A stretch of DNA of 64,000 nt from Paenibacillus lycopersici (GCF_010119935.1 NZ_CP048209.1:4653001-4717000); one strand, 5' to 3'. Positions 34,672-44,453 are shown, counted from the stretch's first letter. Numbers and translations: made by a program. The notes: a model not told the origin generated them from the letters alone.

Positions 34672-35687
34672 AGCTGCGGCGGTTTCTTAAATACGAACGT
34701 TCCTACATCCTGCTCAGCGCGGCCACTTTCGGCCTCGTCATGCTGATCTGGTACGCGGAACCCGGCAATCGCCTGAGCGCCGAAAGCCTGCTCTACCTGG
34801 CCGCGCTGGAGCTGCTCCTGCTGACCGCCTTTTTCGGGTACCGGTACTATCGGAACGCGCGGGCGGCCCGCATGCTGAAGGACGAGGACGGCGAGCCGTT
34901 GTCGCTGGAAGCCGAGACGTACCAGGCCGTCATCCAAGAGATGGAGCGCGCGCATATTCGGGCGCTGAACGAGGTTCATAAGAGGCAGAAGGACTATTAC
35001 GATTACATCGTATCCTGGTTCCACGAAGTGAAGACGCCGATCTCCGTCATCCGGCTCATGCAGCAGACCGAGGTCGAGCCGCGAAGCCTTGAAGAGCAGG
35101 TAACCCGCATCGAGCAGTACGTCGATCAGGCGCTGTACTACGCGAAGCTGGACAATTTCAGCCAGGACTACGAGCTCGTCAATTGCGACCTGGAGCCCCT
35201 CGTCAAGGATGTCGTGAAGAGCCATTCCAAAGCGTTCATCGCCCGCAAAATCCGGCTCTCGCTCGAGATCGGCGCCACCGTCGTGCAGAGCGATCCCAAA
35301 TGGCTGCATTACATTATCGGCCAGCTGCTGACGAACAGCTTGAAGTACACGCCGGCACGCGGCGAGATTCGAATCACGGCGCTTGCCGGCGACGAGGAGA
35401 AGCTGCTCGTCATCCGGGATTCCGGCATCGGCATCGAGCCCCGCGACCTGCCGCGCATCTTCAATCGCGGCTTCACCGGGACGAACGGCCGCATTCATAT
35501 GAAATCGACCGGCATCGGCCTGTACTTGGCGCAGGAGCTGTCCAAGCGGCTCGGCCATTACATCACTTGCGAATCCGAAGCCGGCTCGTTCACGGAGATG
35601 TCGGTGCATTTCCCGCGCAGCCACGATCCCTACCGGGATACGCTGCGGCAGGCGGATGCGGCGAAGATACCGTTATCGGATGCCTGA
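34668..35687 (+). CDS. Intramembrane-sensing histidine kinase (BceS-like)
   Basis: This 339-residue kinase has two TM segments (~13-30 and 40-57) with almost no extracytoplasmic loop, so it cannot sense a ligand by itself. The phospho-acceptor His lies in YIVSWFHEVKTPISVIRL. The ATP domain has N-box QLLTNSLKYTP, G1 DSGIGI and G2 STGIGLYLAQ. BceS-type kinases are controlled by the BceAB permease, here encoded in the convergent pair 36314-39030. Translation is coupled to the response regulator by ATGA overlap. Confidence 0.92.
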   Translation: MKLRRFLKYERSYILLSAATFGLVMLIWYAEPGNRLSAESLLYLAALELLLLTAFFGYRYYRNARAARMLKDEDGEPLSLEAETYQAVIQEMERAHIRALNEVHKRQKDYYDYIVSWFHEVKTPISVIRLMQQTEVEPRSLEEQVTRIEQYVDQALYYAKLDNFSQDYELVNCDLEPLVKDVVKSHSKAFIARKIRLSLEIGATVVQSDPKWLHYIIGQLLTNSLKYTPARGEIRITALAGDEEKLLVIRDSGIGIEPRDLPRIFNRGFTGTNGRIHMKSTGIGLYLAQELSKRLGHYITCESEAGSFTEMSVHFPRSHDPYRDTLRQADAAKIPLSDA

Positions 35688-35716
35688 CAGGCGATTCGGT
35701 CCAAAGGAGTACACTG

Positions 35717-36250
35717 ATGCATAGGCACGGAACGTTAACGAACGTATCATTAGGCACGCGGATCATCGCCTTTTTATGGGATTATGCGATCATTTCGGGC
35801 TATTTGCTCCTGCTGGTCGGCTTCTCCTTCGTTATGCGCCCTGCATTGCTGCCTTTGTTTACGACAAGTCCCCTATTGTCGGAGCTGACCGGCTTTCTAT
35901 TCATTACGCTGCCGGTCTATCTGTATTTCTCGCTATGCGAGGGATCGAAGGCGCAGGCGACATGGGGAAAATACAAGATGGGAATTATCGTGGCCGACAT
36001 GAACGGGAATGCCGCCGGACTCGGCACCTCGCTCCTTCGATCCGCCCTTAAATTCCTCCCGTGGGAGCTGGCCCATTTCACCATTTGGCATATGGTCATG
36101 CCGAATCCCTATCCCGACGGTCTGATTTATAGCTTGCTGGCAGCAGTCTACGGCCTGGTCTTGCTCTACTTCGTAAGTCCATGGTTTAGCAAAAACAAGC
36201 AAACCTGCTACGACTATCTCGCGGGTACCGTTATCAGGCGCAGAGCATAA
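35717..36250 (+). CDS. RDD family membrane protein
   Basis: This 177-residue protein has three to four TM segments and the RDD features: LGTRIIAFLWDYAII (Arg, Asp) near the N-terminus and TWGKYKMGI and CYDYLAGTVI later. AAAGGAG precedes the ATG at 35717, 29 nt after the kinase stop, so it is the third gene of the regulator/kinase operon. RDD proteins are proposed transporters or accessory membrane proteins; function unknown. Confidence 0.87.
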   Translation: MHRHGTLTNVSLGTRIIAFLWDYAIISGYLLLLVGFSFVMRPALLPLFTTSPLLSELTGFLFITLPVYLYFSLCEGSKAQATWGKYKMGIIVADMNGNAAGLGTSLLRSALKFLPWELAHFTIWHMVMPNPYPDGLIYSLLAAVYGLVLLYFVSPWFSKNKQTCYDYLAGTVIRRRA

Positions 36251-36273
36251 CATTCGATCGATTACATGACAAG

Positions 36274-36307
36274 CAGCCCCGGCGACCGCGTACGGTCGCC
36301 GGGGCTG
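36274..36307. terminator. Bidirectional terminator
   Basis: CAGCCCCGGCGACCG, loop CGTA, CGGTCGCCGGGGCTG: a perfect 15-bp stem between the convergent RDD and BceB-like genes. Confidence 0.85.
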
Positions 36308-36313
36308 TCGGCG

Positions 36314-38281
36314 TTAAGCCGCCCGGTTGGCAATTCGGTAATAGATATTCGTGGAGACGAGGTAGAATCCGGCGTAAATCAAGAAGTACAGCGCGATAAT
36401 TCCCCACACCATCCCCTTCAAATCCGGAAAATCCCGAACGGAATCCAAAATATACGTCTTGATGATCAGCCAGCTGCTCGTCAGGCCCGGCAGAAGCGGC
36501 AGCGCGAACACGAACAGCAGCTGCTTGCGGATGACGCTCATCATCTCCCGGCGGCTGACGCCGAGCTTGCGGAGCATCGCGTATTGCGGCCGCGAATCGG
36601 TCGCCTCGCGCAGCTGCTTGAAGTAGATGACGCTCGCCAGCGAGAACAGCGCGATCAGCGCGAGGAAGGCGCTGGCGAACAGCAGCAGCGAGGAGCCTTC
36701 GATCTGCTTGGAATAGACGTCGGCGAAGGACGAGTAATACGTGCCCGGCGTCCTCGTCACGATGGCGTGAAGCTGCCGGGACAGCGCTTCCGCATGGGCG
36801 GCGTCGGCAAGGCCGTACAGCTGGAACGACGCTTGCTCGGCTCCCGTCCGCAAGCCCGCGAACTTCTCGTCGGCGATCACGAGCAGCGCCGGCTTCTTGT
36901 CCATGGACAAGTCGGGATCCGTCGTCCAGCCGAGCAAGGCGTAATCCTTCTTCTCCGTCAGCTGGAACGACGCTTCGGACGCTCCCGCACGGACGCGGAA
37001 CGCAATCCCTCCCGCCGGCAGCTTCTTCGGAAAATCCATCCCTTGCGACAGCGATACCGCCTCGTCGCCGGTCAGCTCGACCCGCTGCCGCGCGTCGCCG
37101 CGCGCCGCGGCGACCGCGTTGTAATCGGAGGCCGCGACGAGCAGGACGCCCGGCTCGAAGTATTCCGGATTCTCGAACGCGAGGCCGGAATCGGTCACGG
37201 GCTCCACGCGCAGCAGCTCCAGCCGGCGGCTGTCCCGTACGGCGTGGCCCGAAGCGTCAATAGCCCGCTTCACCTCGCGGTCGACCGCGGCGCTCTTCGA
37301 TTCGTACGCAACGTCGTTCGGCAGATTGTGTCCGACGGCTTCGAATTGAACGGCATAGTTAATCGAGACGAAGCACATGAGCAGGATGAGCGCGGTGCTG
37401 AACAGCGAAATAAACGTCAGGTTGAGCGTATTGCCGCGGATTTGAAACCGGATCGACGAGGTCCAGAGCGACGTGTTGCCGCTGTAATACCGCCTGGTTC
37501 GACTCCATTGCTGCAGCAGCCAGCCGGCGAACTGCCGGAAGAACATGTAGGTGCCGGCAATGAGGCCGACCGCGCAATACATAAGCGAGACGCCGGCATG
37601 GTCGGTCCAGAAGACGGATTGCTTGCCGCTGCCGATAACCGCGAGCGACGAACCGAGCAGCCCTGCCGCGATCAGGGCGGTCAGCGACGATATCCGGATC
37701 GGCTTCTCCGTTCGTTCCTTCGCGCGGAACAGGTCGATCAGCTGCACGCGGGCGATCAGCATATAGCTCTGCATGGCAACGGCGGCCAGCAATACGACGA
37801 GCACGACCAACGTGGCGGCGAACGCCCGCAGCGGAAAATCGAGCGAGACGACCTGGTCGTACCGCATCAGGTTCATGAGCAGCGCCCCGAAGATTTTGGA
37901 CAGGAGGCCGCCGAGCAGGCTCCCCAAGACGAATGCGGCGATGCCGAGCCCCGCCGACTCGTAGAGAAGCATGAGCAGGAGATGCTTTTCGTTCATGCCG
38001 TACAGCATGTACATGCCGAGCTCTTTCTTCCGCTGCCGGATGAAGAACGAATTGGCGTATAGAATGAACATGACGATGAACAGCACGATGACTGCCGATC
38101 CGATCAGGAAGCCCGTCCGGAAATTCTGCACGTTCTCCAGCGCATTCAGAATATCGGGGTTGTACATGACGGACGCGAACGAGAAGAAAATCATCATGCC
38201 GATGACCATGGAGACTCCATAAATCGTATAAAGGCCGAAGTTGCGCCGGACGTTCTTCAGGGACAGCTCGAGCAGGCTCAT
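36314..38281 (-). CDS. Bce-type ABC transporter permease (BceB-like)
   Basis: This 655-residue permease has ten TM segments: two FtsX-like domains (~15-175 and ~290-310 with 525-650) with a large extracytoplasmic loop of about 210 residues (~315-520) between TM 7 and 8, the hallmark of BceB proteins. These pumps free the cell wall lipid cycle from antimicrobial peptides and signal flux to the kinase. The ATPase gene lies directly upstream with a 4-bp overlap. Confidence 0.93.
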   Translation of the reverse strand: MSLLELSLKNVRRNFGLYTIYGVSMVIGMMIFFSFASVMYNPDILNALENVQNFRTGFLIGSAVIVLFIVMFILYANSFFIRQRKKELGMYMLYGMNEKHLLLMLLYESAGLGIAAFVLGSLLGGLLSKIFGALLMNLMRYDQVVSLDFPLRAFAATLVVLVVLLAAVAMQSYMLIARVQLIDLFRAKERTEKPIRISSLTALIAAGLLGSSLAVIGSGKQSVFWTDHAGVSLMYCAVGLIAGTYMFFRQFAGWLLQQWSRTRRYYSGNTSLWTSSIRFQIRGNTLNLTFISLFSTALILLMCFVSINYAVQFEAVGHNLPNDVAYESKSAAVDREVKRAIDASGHAVRDSRRLELLRVEPVTDSGLAFENPEYFEPGVLLVAASDYNAVAAARGDARQRVELTGDEAVSLSQGMDFPKKLPAGGIAFRVRAGASEASFQLTEKKDYALLGWTTDPDLSMDKKPALLVIADEKFAGLRTGAEQASFQLYGLADAAHAEALSRQLHAIVTRTPGTYYSSFADVYSKQIEGSSLLLFASAFLALIALFSLASVIYFKQLREATDSRPQYAMLRKLGVSRREMMSVIRKQLLFVFALPLLPGLTSSWLIIKTYILDSVRDFPDLKGMVWGIIALYFLIYAGFYLVSTNIYYRIANRAA

Positions 38282-39030
38282 CGCAGCTTTCCTCCCAGCA
38301 GGCTTTGCGTCTCCAGGATGCGGTCGTAGAACGCCCGCTGGCTCTGATCCCCGGCGTACATCTCATTCACGATCGCTCCGTCGCGCAGGAAGATCACTCT
38401 CCCGCAGTAGCTCGCGGCGTACGCGTCATGCGTCACCATCAGAATCGTCGTCCCGAATTTGCGGTTCAATGCCGCCAGCTCCTCCAGCAGCTGCGTCGCC
38501 GACCTGGAGTCCAGCGCGCCCGTCGGCTCGTCGGCGTACACGATCGCCGGCTTCGTAATGAGCGCGCGGGCGCAGGCGGTCCGCTGCTTCTGCCCGCCGG
38601 ACAGCTCGCCGGGGTACTTGTCCAGCAGATCGGCGATGCTCAGCGCCTGCACGATCGGCATGAGCCTGGCGTCCATTTCCCGCGGCTTCGTTTTGCGCAG
38701 CGACAACGGAAGCAGGATGTTCTCTTTCACGGTCAGCATATCCAGCAAATTATAGTCTTGAAAAACGAATCCCATCCGTTCCTGCCGGAACCGGCGCAAA
38801 TCCTTCTTGTCCAGCGCAAGCAAGGACTGCCCCTCCAGCCAGACATCGCCCGCCGTAAAGCGGTCGATCGTCGACAGCACGTTCATCAGCGTCGACTTGC
38901 CGGAGCCGGAAGGCCCCATAACGGCGGTAAACTCGCCGGATGCGACGGTCAAATCGATGTTCTTGAGGACCGTCGTCTTGCCGTAGGCTTTGGAAATATT
39001 CTCGGTGCGTATAATCGCGGACGCATTCAT
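38278..39030 (-). CDS. Bce-type ABC transporter ATP-binding protein (BceA-like)
   Basis: This 250-residue ATPase has Walker A GPSGSGKS, Q-loop FVFQDYNLLD, signature LSGGQKQRT, Walker B IVYADEPTGALD and H-loop MVTHD. It is of the MacB/BceA type. GGGAGGGAG precedes the ATG. It is the first gene of the leftward operon; a dyad at 39107-39122 is the probable response-regulator site. Confidence 0.94.
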   Translation of the reverse strand: MNASAIIRTENISKAYGKTTVLKNIDLTVASGEFTAVMGPSGSGKSTLMNVLSTIDRFTAGDVWLEGQSLLALDKKDLRRFRQERMGFVFQDYNLLDMLTVKENILLPLSLRKTKPREMDARLMPIVQALSIADLLDKYPGELSGGQKQRTACARALITKPAIVYADEPTGALDSRSATQLLEELAALNRKFGTTILMVTHDAYAASYCGRVIFLRDGAIVNEMYAGDQSQRAFYDRILETQSLLGGKLR

Positions 39031-39056
39031 GGCGCTCCCTCCCTCTCGTTATCTCT

Positions 39057-39122
39057 ACTATAGACTGGAAGGGCGCGCCGTAACCATAGCCGGAGGATAC
39101 CGCAAGGTGACGGTTTTGTCAC
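39057..39122 (-). promoter_or_regulatory. Promoter and dyad upstream of the BceA-like gene
   Basis: On the minus strand a TATAGT -10 box (39057-39062) lacks a good -35 box. About 45 bp further up is the dyad GTGAC-AAAACC-GTCAC (39107-39122 on either strand). A weak promoter with an upstream dyad is the pattern of Bce promoters activated by their response regulator. Confidence 0.6.
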
Positions 39123-39161
39123 TTTCGGCACCGGCCGGGCGGCTTAAGCGGCATGCCGAAT

Positions 39162-39192
39162 AGCGCCGCCCCGTCAATGACGGCGCGGCGCT
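39162..39192 (-). terminator. Hairpin after the first glycosyltransferase gene
   Basis: AGCGCCGCCCCGTCA pairs with TGACGGCGCGGCGCT with one or two mismatches, 33 nt past the leftward stop at 39225. T-run is weak. Confidence 0.55.
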
Positions 39193-39224
39193 GACCGGGC
39201 GGCGCTGCTCAAGAAAAAACGCAA

Positions 39225-40298
39225 CTATATTTGGGCCAATAGATCTGAATAGCGCTTCACATAAACGGAAGGGCTATACTCCTCCTGAATGGTAGCTAAT
39301 CCATTGGCGATCAGTGCATTTCTTAACTTCTCGTCACCCATTGCCTTAACCACGCATTCCACGGCCATATCAATGTGTCCGTATTTATACAACAAACCGT
39401 TTATCCCATGCGTAATGATTTCGTTTTTCCCGGGAACATCCGTACTTACGATGGGTACGCCGACGGCCATAGGTTCCAGTATGTGATTGCCCAGCCCTTC
39501 GCGGACAGATGGTGACAAGATAATACCTCCGGAGCGTTTGACTTCCGAATAAACCTCCGGCATGTATGAATTGGGGATGTTATACATAAAACGGCTTATC
39601 TCCGTTAGTCCGCTTCTCTCGCACGCTAGCTGGACTTCCGCTAATTCCCCCCTATTAGTAGGATTGCATATAAACCATGGCTCAATACTGACTATTTGGT
39701 TAACCTGCTCGCATATTCTTACAAATTCGAACCAGTTTTTGCTGCGCTCCATTCTAGCGGCAAATGCAATTACTTTACGGCCATTAACCGGGATCGGGCA
39801 ATCGTTCCACGTTCGCTCCTCGGGCGCAATCCATTGAAACATGGGGTCAACAGCATTTCCTTCTACAAAAACCTGAACGTTGGTGGTTAATTGAGCCATG
39901 ACGAGCGGCTTTAAATACTTGGCGATACACATGACGGCATGGACCTTTCTAGTGCTGCTGATCGATTTCAAGATACCGGCAATTTCCCTGTTCCACCCTC
40001 TAACTTCGTAGAGTACCTTACCTTGGTAGGTCTTCGGTACATACGGAAGAAATTGAAGTGAATAAATGAATGAGATGATATCGTAGTTTCCCGTCATAAT
40101 TTTCTTTTGAAACTCGGCCGGACTCCGCATATAATAATGGACGATATCTTTAAAGATATATTCACCCTCGCTCTTCTCCAAAAACACGACTTCAGAGTGA
40201 TTGCCGTGAGCGCGAAGAGCATTGATCCGGTTTCGCAAGGTAGTTTGCAAGCCCCCTTCCCTGGAGCTTGGGGCAACAAACAGAATTCTCAATCGCAT
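39225..40298 (-). CDS. Glycosyltransferase family 4 protein (1)
   Basis: This 357-residue GT-B enzyme contains the nucleotide-sugar-binding block of GT4: SPSVREGLGNHILEPMAVGVPIVSTDVPGKNEIITHGINGLLY, with the E-x7-E pattern. The N-terminal domain begins ILFVAPSSREGGLQTTLRN, acceptor side. AAGGGG precedes the ATG. It is the left end of a lower-GC glycosylation island; base composition differs clearly from the genes to its left. Confidence 0.9.
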   Translation of the reverse strand: MRLRILFVAPSSREGGLQTTLRNRINALRAHGNHSEVVFLEKSEGEYIFKDIVHYYMRSPAEFQKKIMTGNYDIISFIYSLQFLPYVPKTYQGKVLYEVRGWNREIAGILKSISSTRKVHAVMCIAKYLKPLVMAQLTTNVQVFVEGNAVDPMFQWIAPEERTWNDCPIPVNGRKVIAFAARMERSKNWFEFVRICEQVNQIVSIEPWFICNPTNRGELAEVQLACERSGLTEISRFMYNIPNSYMPEVYSEVKRSGGIILSPSVREGLGNHILEPMAVGVPIVSTDVPGKNEIITHGINGLLYKYGHIDMAVECVVKAMGDEKLRNALIANGLATIQEEYSPSVYVKRYSDLLAQI

Positions 40299-40349
40299 AA
40301 TCCCCTTCCATCAACTTATTCAGAAGACGCCGCTGCTGCCTATTTGACC

Positions 40350-41375
40350 TTATTCTTCAACACTCGTGCCTTCTTTGCCGTAATAATTCACATACCATTC
40401 AACAAACCTGCTAATCCCTTCCTGAACGGATGTCTGAGGTTTAAATCCCGTCACCTTGAACAAATCCGTCACTTCGGCATATGTCTCCGGTACATCCCCC
40501 GGTTGGAGCGGAAGCAGTTCTTTCGCGGCGGTTATGCCAAGTTTCTCTTCCAGCGCCGTTATAAAATCCAACAGAGGAACTGGATCGTGATTGCCAATAT
40601 TATAGATTTTATAAGGAGCGGCGCTGGATCCCGGAATCGGCGAGCCGCCGTCCCAATCGGGATTCGGTTTGGGCGGAAGCGGTATTAACCGAACGATGCT
40701 TTCGACAATATCGTCAATAAAGGTAAAATCCCTTTTCATCCTGCCGTTATTAAATAATTGAATCGGTTTTCCTTTCAATATGGCATTGGTGAAGAGAAAT
40801 AGAGCCATGTCCGGTCTTCCCCAAGGCCCGTACACAGTAAAGAACCGCAGTCCCGTCGTAGGAAGGCCAAACAGGTGGCTGTAAGTATGTGCCATGAGTT
40901 CGTTTGACTTTTTCGTCGCAGCGTACAGGCTAACAGGGTGATCTGCAGGCTGTTGCGTGGAGAAAGGCAAATTGGCGTTGAGGCCGTACACGGAACTTGA
41001 GGAAGCGTAGATCAGATGTCCGACTCCGCGATGACGACAATTTTCCAGCACATTCATGAATCCGACAATATTTGACTGAATGTAAGCATGAGGGTTGTCA
41101 AGACTGTAGCGAACCCCTGCTTGAGCCGCTAAATGGATAACGATTTGCGGACTAAACCGTTCAAACAATCTCCCCAATCCGTCACTGTCCTCCAAATCTC
41201 CTTGTGCAAATAAGAAGTTCGGATGATCCAAACGCTTTAATCTATCCTTCTTTAGCGAAACCGAGTAATAATCGTTTAAATTATCAATGCCAGCGACGAC
41301 ATGACCCTCCTCCAGCAGGCGATTGGTAACGTGAAAACCAATAAACCCCGCACAGCCGGTTACAAGCATATGCAC
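40350..41375 (-). CDS. NAD-dependent epimerase, UDP-glucuronate 4-epimerase type
   Basis: This 341-residue SDR enzyme has the NAD motif GCAGFIGFH (~residues 7-15), a catalytic Ser-Tyr-Lys set (SSSSVYG, YAATKK) and [20 protein letters not shown]. These and the N-terminal [18 protein letters not shown] are characteristic of UDP-glucuronate 4-epimerases (LpsL/CapI). It would make UDP-galacturonate or a related sugar for the island's transferases. The start is GTG 41375 with GGGGGAG upstream. The exact substrate could differ because the island's dehydrogenase looks HexNAc-specific. Confidence 0.88.
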   Translation of the reverse strand: MHMLVTGCAGFIGFHVTNRLLEEGHVVAGIDNLNDYYSVSLKKDRLKRLDHPNFLFAQGDLEDSDGLGRLFERFSPQIVIHLAAQAGVRYSLDNPHAYIQSNIVGFMNVLENCRHRGVGHLIYASSSSVYGLNANLPFSTQQPADHPVSLYAATKKSNELMAHTYSHLFGLPTTGLRFFTVYGPWGRPDMALFLFTNAILKGKPIQLFNNGRMKRDFTFIDDIVESIVRLIPLPPKPNPDWDGGSPIPGSSAAPYKIYNIGNHDPVPLLDFITALEEKLGITAAKELLPLQPGDVPETYAEVTDLFKVTGFKPQTSVQEGISRFVEWYVNYYGKEGTSVEE

Positions 41376-41564
41376 AGCTGCTCCCCCTTTTAACCGCTCT
41401 GAACTGCTAACGATTACTCATAAGTTCCTATTAACTAGCATATGTGAGGACTTATAGGAAAGAACGGCCATTACACGCCCTACCTTAACCCAATCAAGTT
41501 CATGATATCGCTCATAAATTAAGTAGAAGCCGAGGTGTCCATATAAGAGGAAGGATGCGATACC

Positions 41565-42467
41565 ATGAAAATTTTAATGGTCGCCGATCATCCGGGCTGG
41601 GCGTTCGACCATATTGCCAACGATTTGTCCGCCCTCGACATAGAGGGGATCCTCTTCGAAACCAACTATTATGATAAAGTGACTCCAGCCGATCAAGCTC
41701 GCTTTGACCTTATCTATCCGATGTCTGTCTCGATTGCAGAAAGATTGTATAAAGCCGGGATTCCCTTAGAGAGAATGGCGACGGGCATAACTTCATTGGT
41801 TCCTTATGAGCCGTACCTGGCAAATAAAAGCCTCCCCAGGGGATTTATGCAATTTATCCGGAGATTGCGCGGAGTTAACACGTATTCGGATGAAATCGTC
41901 CGCTTGTTTAACCCTTACTTTCCCCTGTATAAAACAAGGGTAGGAATCGATACTGCGCGCTTCAAACCCGCTTCCGGCAGCCGGGATAGCTTATTCAGAG
42001 TAGGTTGGGTAGGCAGGATTGACCTCCCTGCCCGCCGTGAATTAAAAGGATATGATATGGTACGGTCAGCATTGAGCGGATTAAGGGTCGATTTGGACAT
42101 ACGAACCTTTAAAGAACATTACGTTCCCCGCGAGCAAATGATCGAATACTATCAAGGACTGGATTGCCTGATCTGTTCAAGCCGAACGGAAAGCATTCCT
42201 TTTCCGGTTCTAGAGGCAGCCTCCTGCGGGGTGCCGATCATTTCAACCGAGGTAGGAATCGTACCCGAACTAATCCGCAACAAACACAATGGAATCATTA
42301 TTCCCCGGACGGCAAACGCGATTAGGAAAGAAGTCATGAAATTAATGATGGAACCTGGTGAGTGCCGTAAAATGGGGGAAAATGCAAGAAATACGATCGT
42401 TGATCAATGGTCGTGGAACATTTGCAAGAGGGACTGGGAGGGCTTCTTCAAATCGTTGCACGTATAA
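41565..42467 (+). CDS. Glycosyltransferase family 4 protein (2)
   Basis: This 300-residue GT-B protein is short for the family. It has ILMVADHPGWAFDHIANDL at the N-terminus and SSRTESIPFPVLEAASCGVPIISTEVGIVPELI (E-x7-E block, in part) near the C-terminus. AGGAAGG precedes the ATG. It is divergent from the epimerase gene and convergent with the small beta-rich protein at 42669. Confidence 0.9.
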   Translation: MKILMVADHPGWAFDHIANDLSALDIEGILFETNYYDKVTPADQARFDLIYPMSVSIAERLYKAGIPLERMATGITSLVPYEPYLANKSLPRGFMQFIRRLRGVNTYSDEIVRLFNPYFPLYKTRVGIDTARFKPASGSRDSLFRVGWVGRIDLPARRELKGYDMVRSALSGLRVDLDIRTFKEHYVPREQMIEYYQGLDCLICSSRTESIPFPVLEAASCGVPIISTEVGIVPELIRNKHNGIIIPRTANAIRKEVMKLMMEPGECRKMGENARNTIVDQWSWNICKRDWEGFFKSLHV

Positions 42468-42571
42468 TCGCCAGGCTAAGAACGGTAGTTTCCTCTTCAT
42501 TGACGCACTTGCACGCCTTCGTCATGGGAAAAGCTTCCGATACCTTGATGTGCTGATAACAGGATACAAAA

Positions 42572-42620
42572 GGCCCCCACAGCTGATACACTTTTTGAAA
42601 GTGTCCCGTCTATGGGGGCC
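42572..42620. terminator. Bidirectional terminator with nested hairpin
   Basis: GGCCCCCA pairs with TGGGGGCC and an inner ACACTTT-TTG-AAAGTGT hairpin lies in the loop. GGTTTATTT follows on the plus strand. It separates the GT4 gene from the convergent 42669 gene. Confidence 0.8.
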
Positions 42621-42668
42621 GGTTTATTTCCTGCCCTTTCTTAGTCGTGTTGCTTCATCGAATTTCAC

Positions 42669-43079
42669 TTAATTATTAGTAGTAGCTTCACCCCAGAAAA
42701 CTTCCGGACCGTTACGGATCGTAGTGGATACACCGGAAATAAACGCTGAATATACGGTTTCCAATGCTGCAGGGGCAAGTAGATCCGGCACGTGGAAAGC
42801 TCTAAACTCCGCTGTTGCAATCGTGGTTACAACGCCAAAAGCAGTAAAAATGACGTTCGCTGAGGAATAGCTTCCTCCTCGAACGACTTCGATTTTAAAC
42901 ACGTCTCCGAAATCTCCGCTGACACCGATCGTTCCTGACAAAGTAATAATCGGATTGGCAACATTTTGCGTTTGTAGACCGACAATTCCGAATAAAGCAG
43001 GCGTCGATGACAATGCCGTTCCCGGCGCTCCGACCGTGTTGGAGTTCATTGATGTGCGCTTATCCAAAAAAATACTCAT
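42669..43079 (-). CDS. Small beta-rich protein in the glycosylation island, function unknown
   Basis: This 136-residue protein has no signal peptide or TM segment. It is rich in Thr, Ser, Val, Ile and Gly with alternating hydrophobics (ITLSGTIGVSGDFGDVFKIEVV, in part), as in beta-sandwich appendage or exosporium proteins, and has no Cys. GGAGGTGATTC before the ATG is a near-perfect ribosome site, suggesting heavy translation. It stands amid five glycosyltransferase genes, so it is a candidate glycosylated structural protein. No family is recognised; this role is inferred from context. Confidence 0.75.
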   Translation of the reverse strand: MSIFLDKRTSMNSNTVGAPGTALSSTPALFGIVGLQTQNVANPIITLSGTIGVSGDFGDVFKIEVVRGGSYSSANVIFTAFGVVTTIATAEFRAFHVPDLLAPAALETVYSAFISGVSTTIRNGPEVFWGEATTNN

Positions 43080-43266
43080 AATGAATCACCTCCAATTTAT
43101 ACTACGTTAGTATATTAACTATCCGAATAGCGGGATTGGACACTATTGCTAGACTAATTGTCAATTATTCCTTTATTATGTGTGTTTACCGCGGGTTTAA
43201 AGACACTAGTGGGGACATTTCTCAGTTTCATAATGGAGCAGTTGCAAGCATATAGATTGATTACTT

Positions 43267-44343
43267 CTATATGCCAAGAGCGATTTCCAGCCGCCTTTTA
43301 TTTTCAAGGAGGTTCGTTTCGCCTGGCAGGTACGAAAGGGCGTGCTCGTTATGTTCGAAAGCCTGCTGCAGCAGCCCGAGATTCGCAAAGCAAAGACAAA
43401 GCTGAACATGAGGTACCCATGTTCGATAGGCAATATTCACCACGCCCATATAACCGTCCGGCTCCCTTGACTCCAAGGCCCGGCTATACCAGTAAATTGC
43501 GAGTGCCCATTCTCCCCGATCCTCGAAACTTCTCGCGATGGTGCAGCATATATCCGCGTGAGGAACATCATAATGAAATGATTTGAACAGACTATCGATT
43601 TTCTTTTCCTTCCGGCCGAGATGATGGTAACATTCGGCTAGCTTGCCGCATGCAGCGATCCGGTCCTCTCGATATCCGCTCGGCTCTTGGAAATACGTCT
43701 CGTAACATTCCATCGCTTCAAGGTACCGTTGCTGGTCCAGCAATTCGTTCGCATAAAAGAACAGCATGCGTCCTTCCAACTTGCCGCCCCTTGCAATCCA
43801 TTGTTGCAAAATCCGCATGTTTCTCGCCGAATGGTCTCCCACCCGATGATGCGACACGGCGATGTCGGATTGCAGCACCTTCCCGCCGGTCACATCTAAA
43901 TATTCATGCACCGGGTTGTGCCAGCGATAACCTTGGCTCCGCTTAATCAATCGATAGCGGCGCGAGTTCGTCGTTGCGTTCCCAGCCGTGTCAAACGCCA
44001 GTTGATAATCGCAAATAATGGCATCCGGCTCCCAGGACAGCGACTGCTTTAAGTCGGCGAGCTTATTGCGGTCCTGCTCGTAAAGCACGTCGTCCGCATC
44101 AAGCCACATGATATATTCCTTGGTTGCCTGTTCAAATGAAAAGTTACGCGCGGCCGCGAAATCATCCTTCCACAGAAAATGATAGACGTGAGGCGTATAA
44201 TGAGAGGCAATTTCTTGTGTACGGTCGGATGACCCTGTATCGACAATGATGACCTCATCGACTAAATCGCGAACGGAATCGAGGCACCGACCGAGTACGC
44301 GTTCCTCGTCCTTGACGATCATGCATAAACTGATCGTTATCAA
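43267..44343 (-). CDS. Glycosyltransferase family 2 with C-terminal TPR-like repeats
   Basis: This 358-residue GT-A enzyme begins ITISLCMIVKDEERVLGRCLDS and has the catalytic DxD in IMWLDADDVLY. After ~residue 215 helical TPR-like repeats follow (FYANELLDQQRYLEAMECYETY, RGEWALAIYWYSRAL). GT2-TPR proteins such as SunS and its relatives attach sugars to peptides or proteins. Start TTG 44343 is 5 nt after GGTGGAG; a GTG 36 nt upstream is less likely. The start abuts the divergent region of 44454. Confidence 0.9.
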   Translation of the reverse strand: MITISLCMIVKDEERVLGRCLDSVRDLVDEVIIVDTGSSDRTQEIASHYTPHVYHFLWKDDFAAARNFSFEQATKEYIMWLDADDVLYEQDRNKLADLKQSLSWEPDAIICDYQLAFDTAGNATTNSRRYRLIKRSQGYRWHNPVHEYLDVTGGKVLQSDIAVSHHRVGDHSARNMRILQQWIARGGKLEGRMLFFYANELLDQQRYLEAMECYETYFQEPSGYREDRIAACGKLAECYHHLGRKEKKIDSLFKSFHYDVPHADICCTIARSFEDRGEWALAIYWYSRALESREPDGYMGVVNIAYRTWVPHVQLCLCFANLGLLQQAFEHNEHALSYLPGETNLLENKRRLEIALGI

Positions 44344-44453
44344 TGAAACTCCACCCTTCACCCTGTTTTTCAGACACACTCGAATTTTTGCCGTTAGCCG
44401 TCCAATTGCTCTGTTCAGAAAAAAGGAGATTCATACAACTACGGCGGAGAGGA

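Noticed and set aside
36266-38062. Rightward open frame of about 600 codons
   Set aside because: Antisense to the BceB-like permease; composition is Arg/Gln/Glu-rich and featureless.
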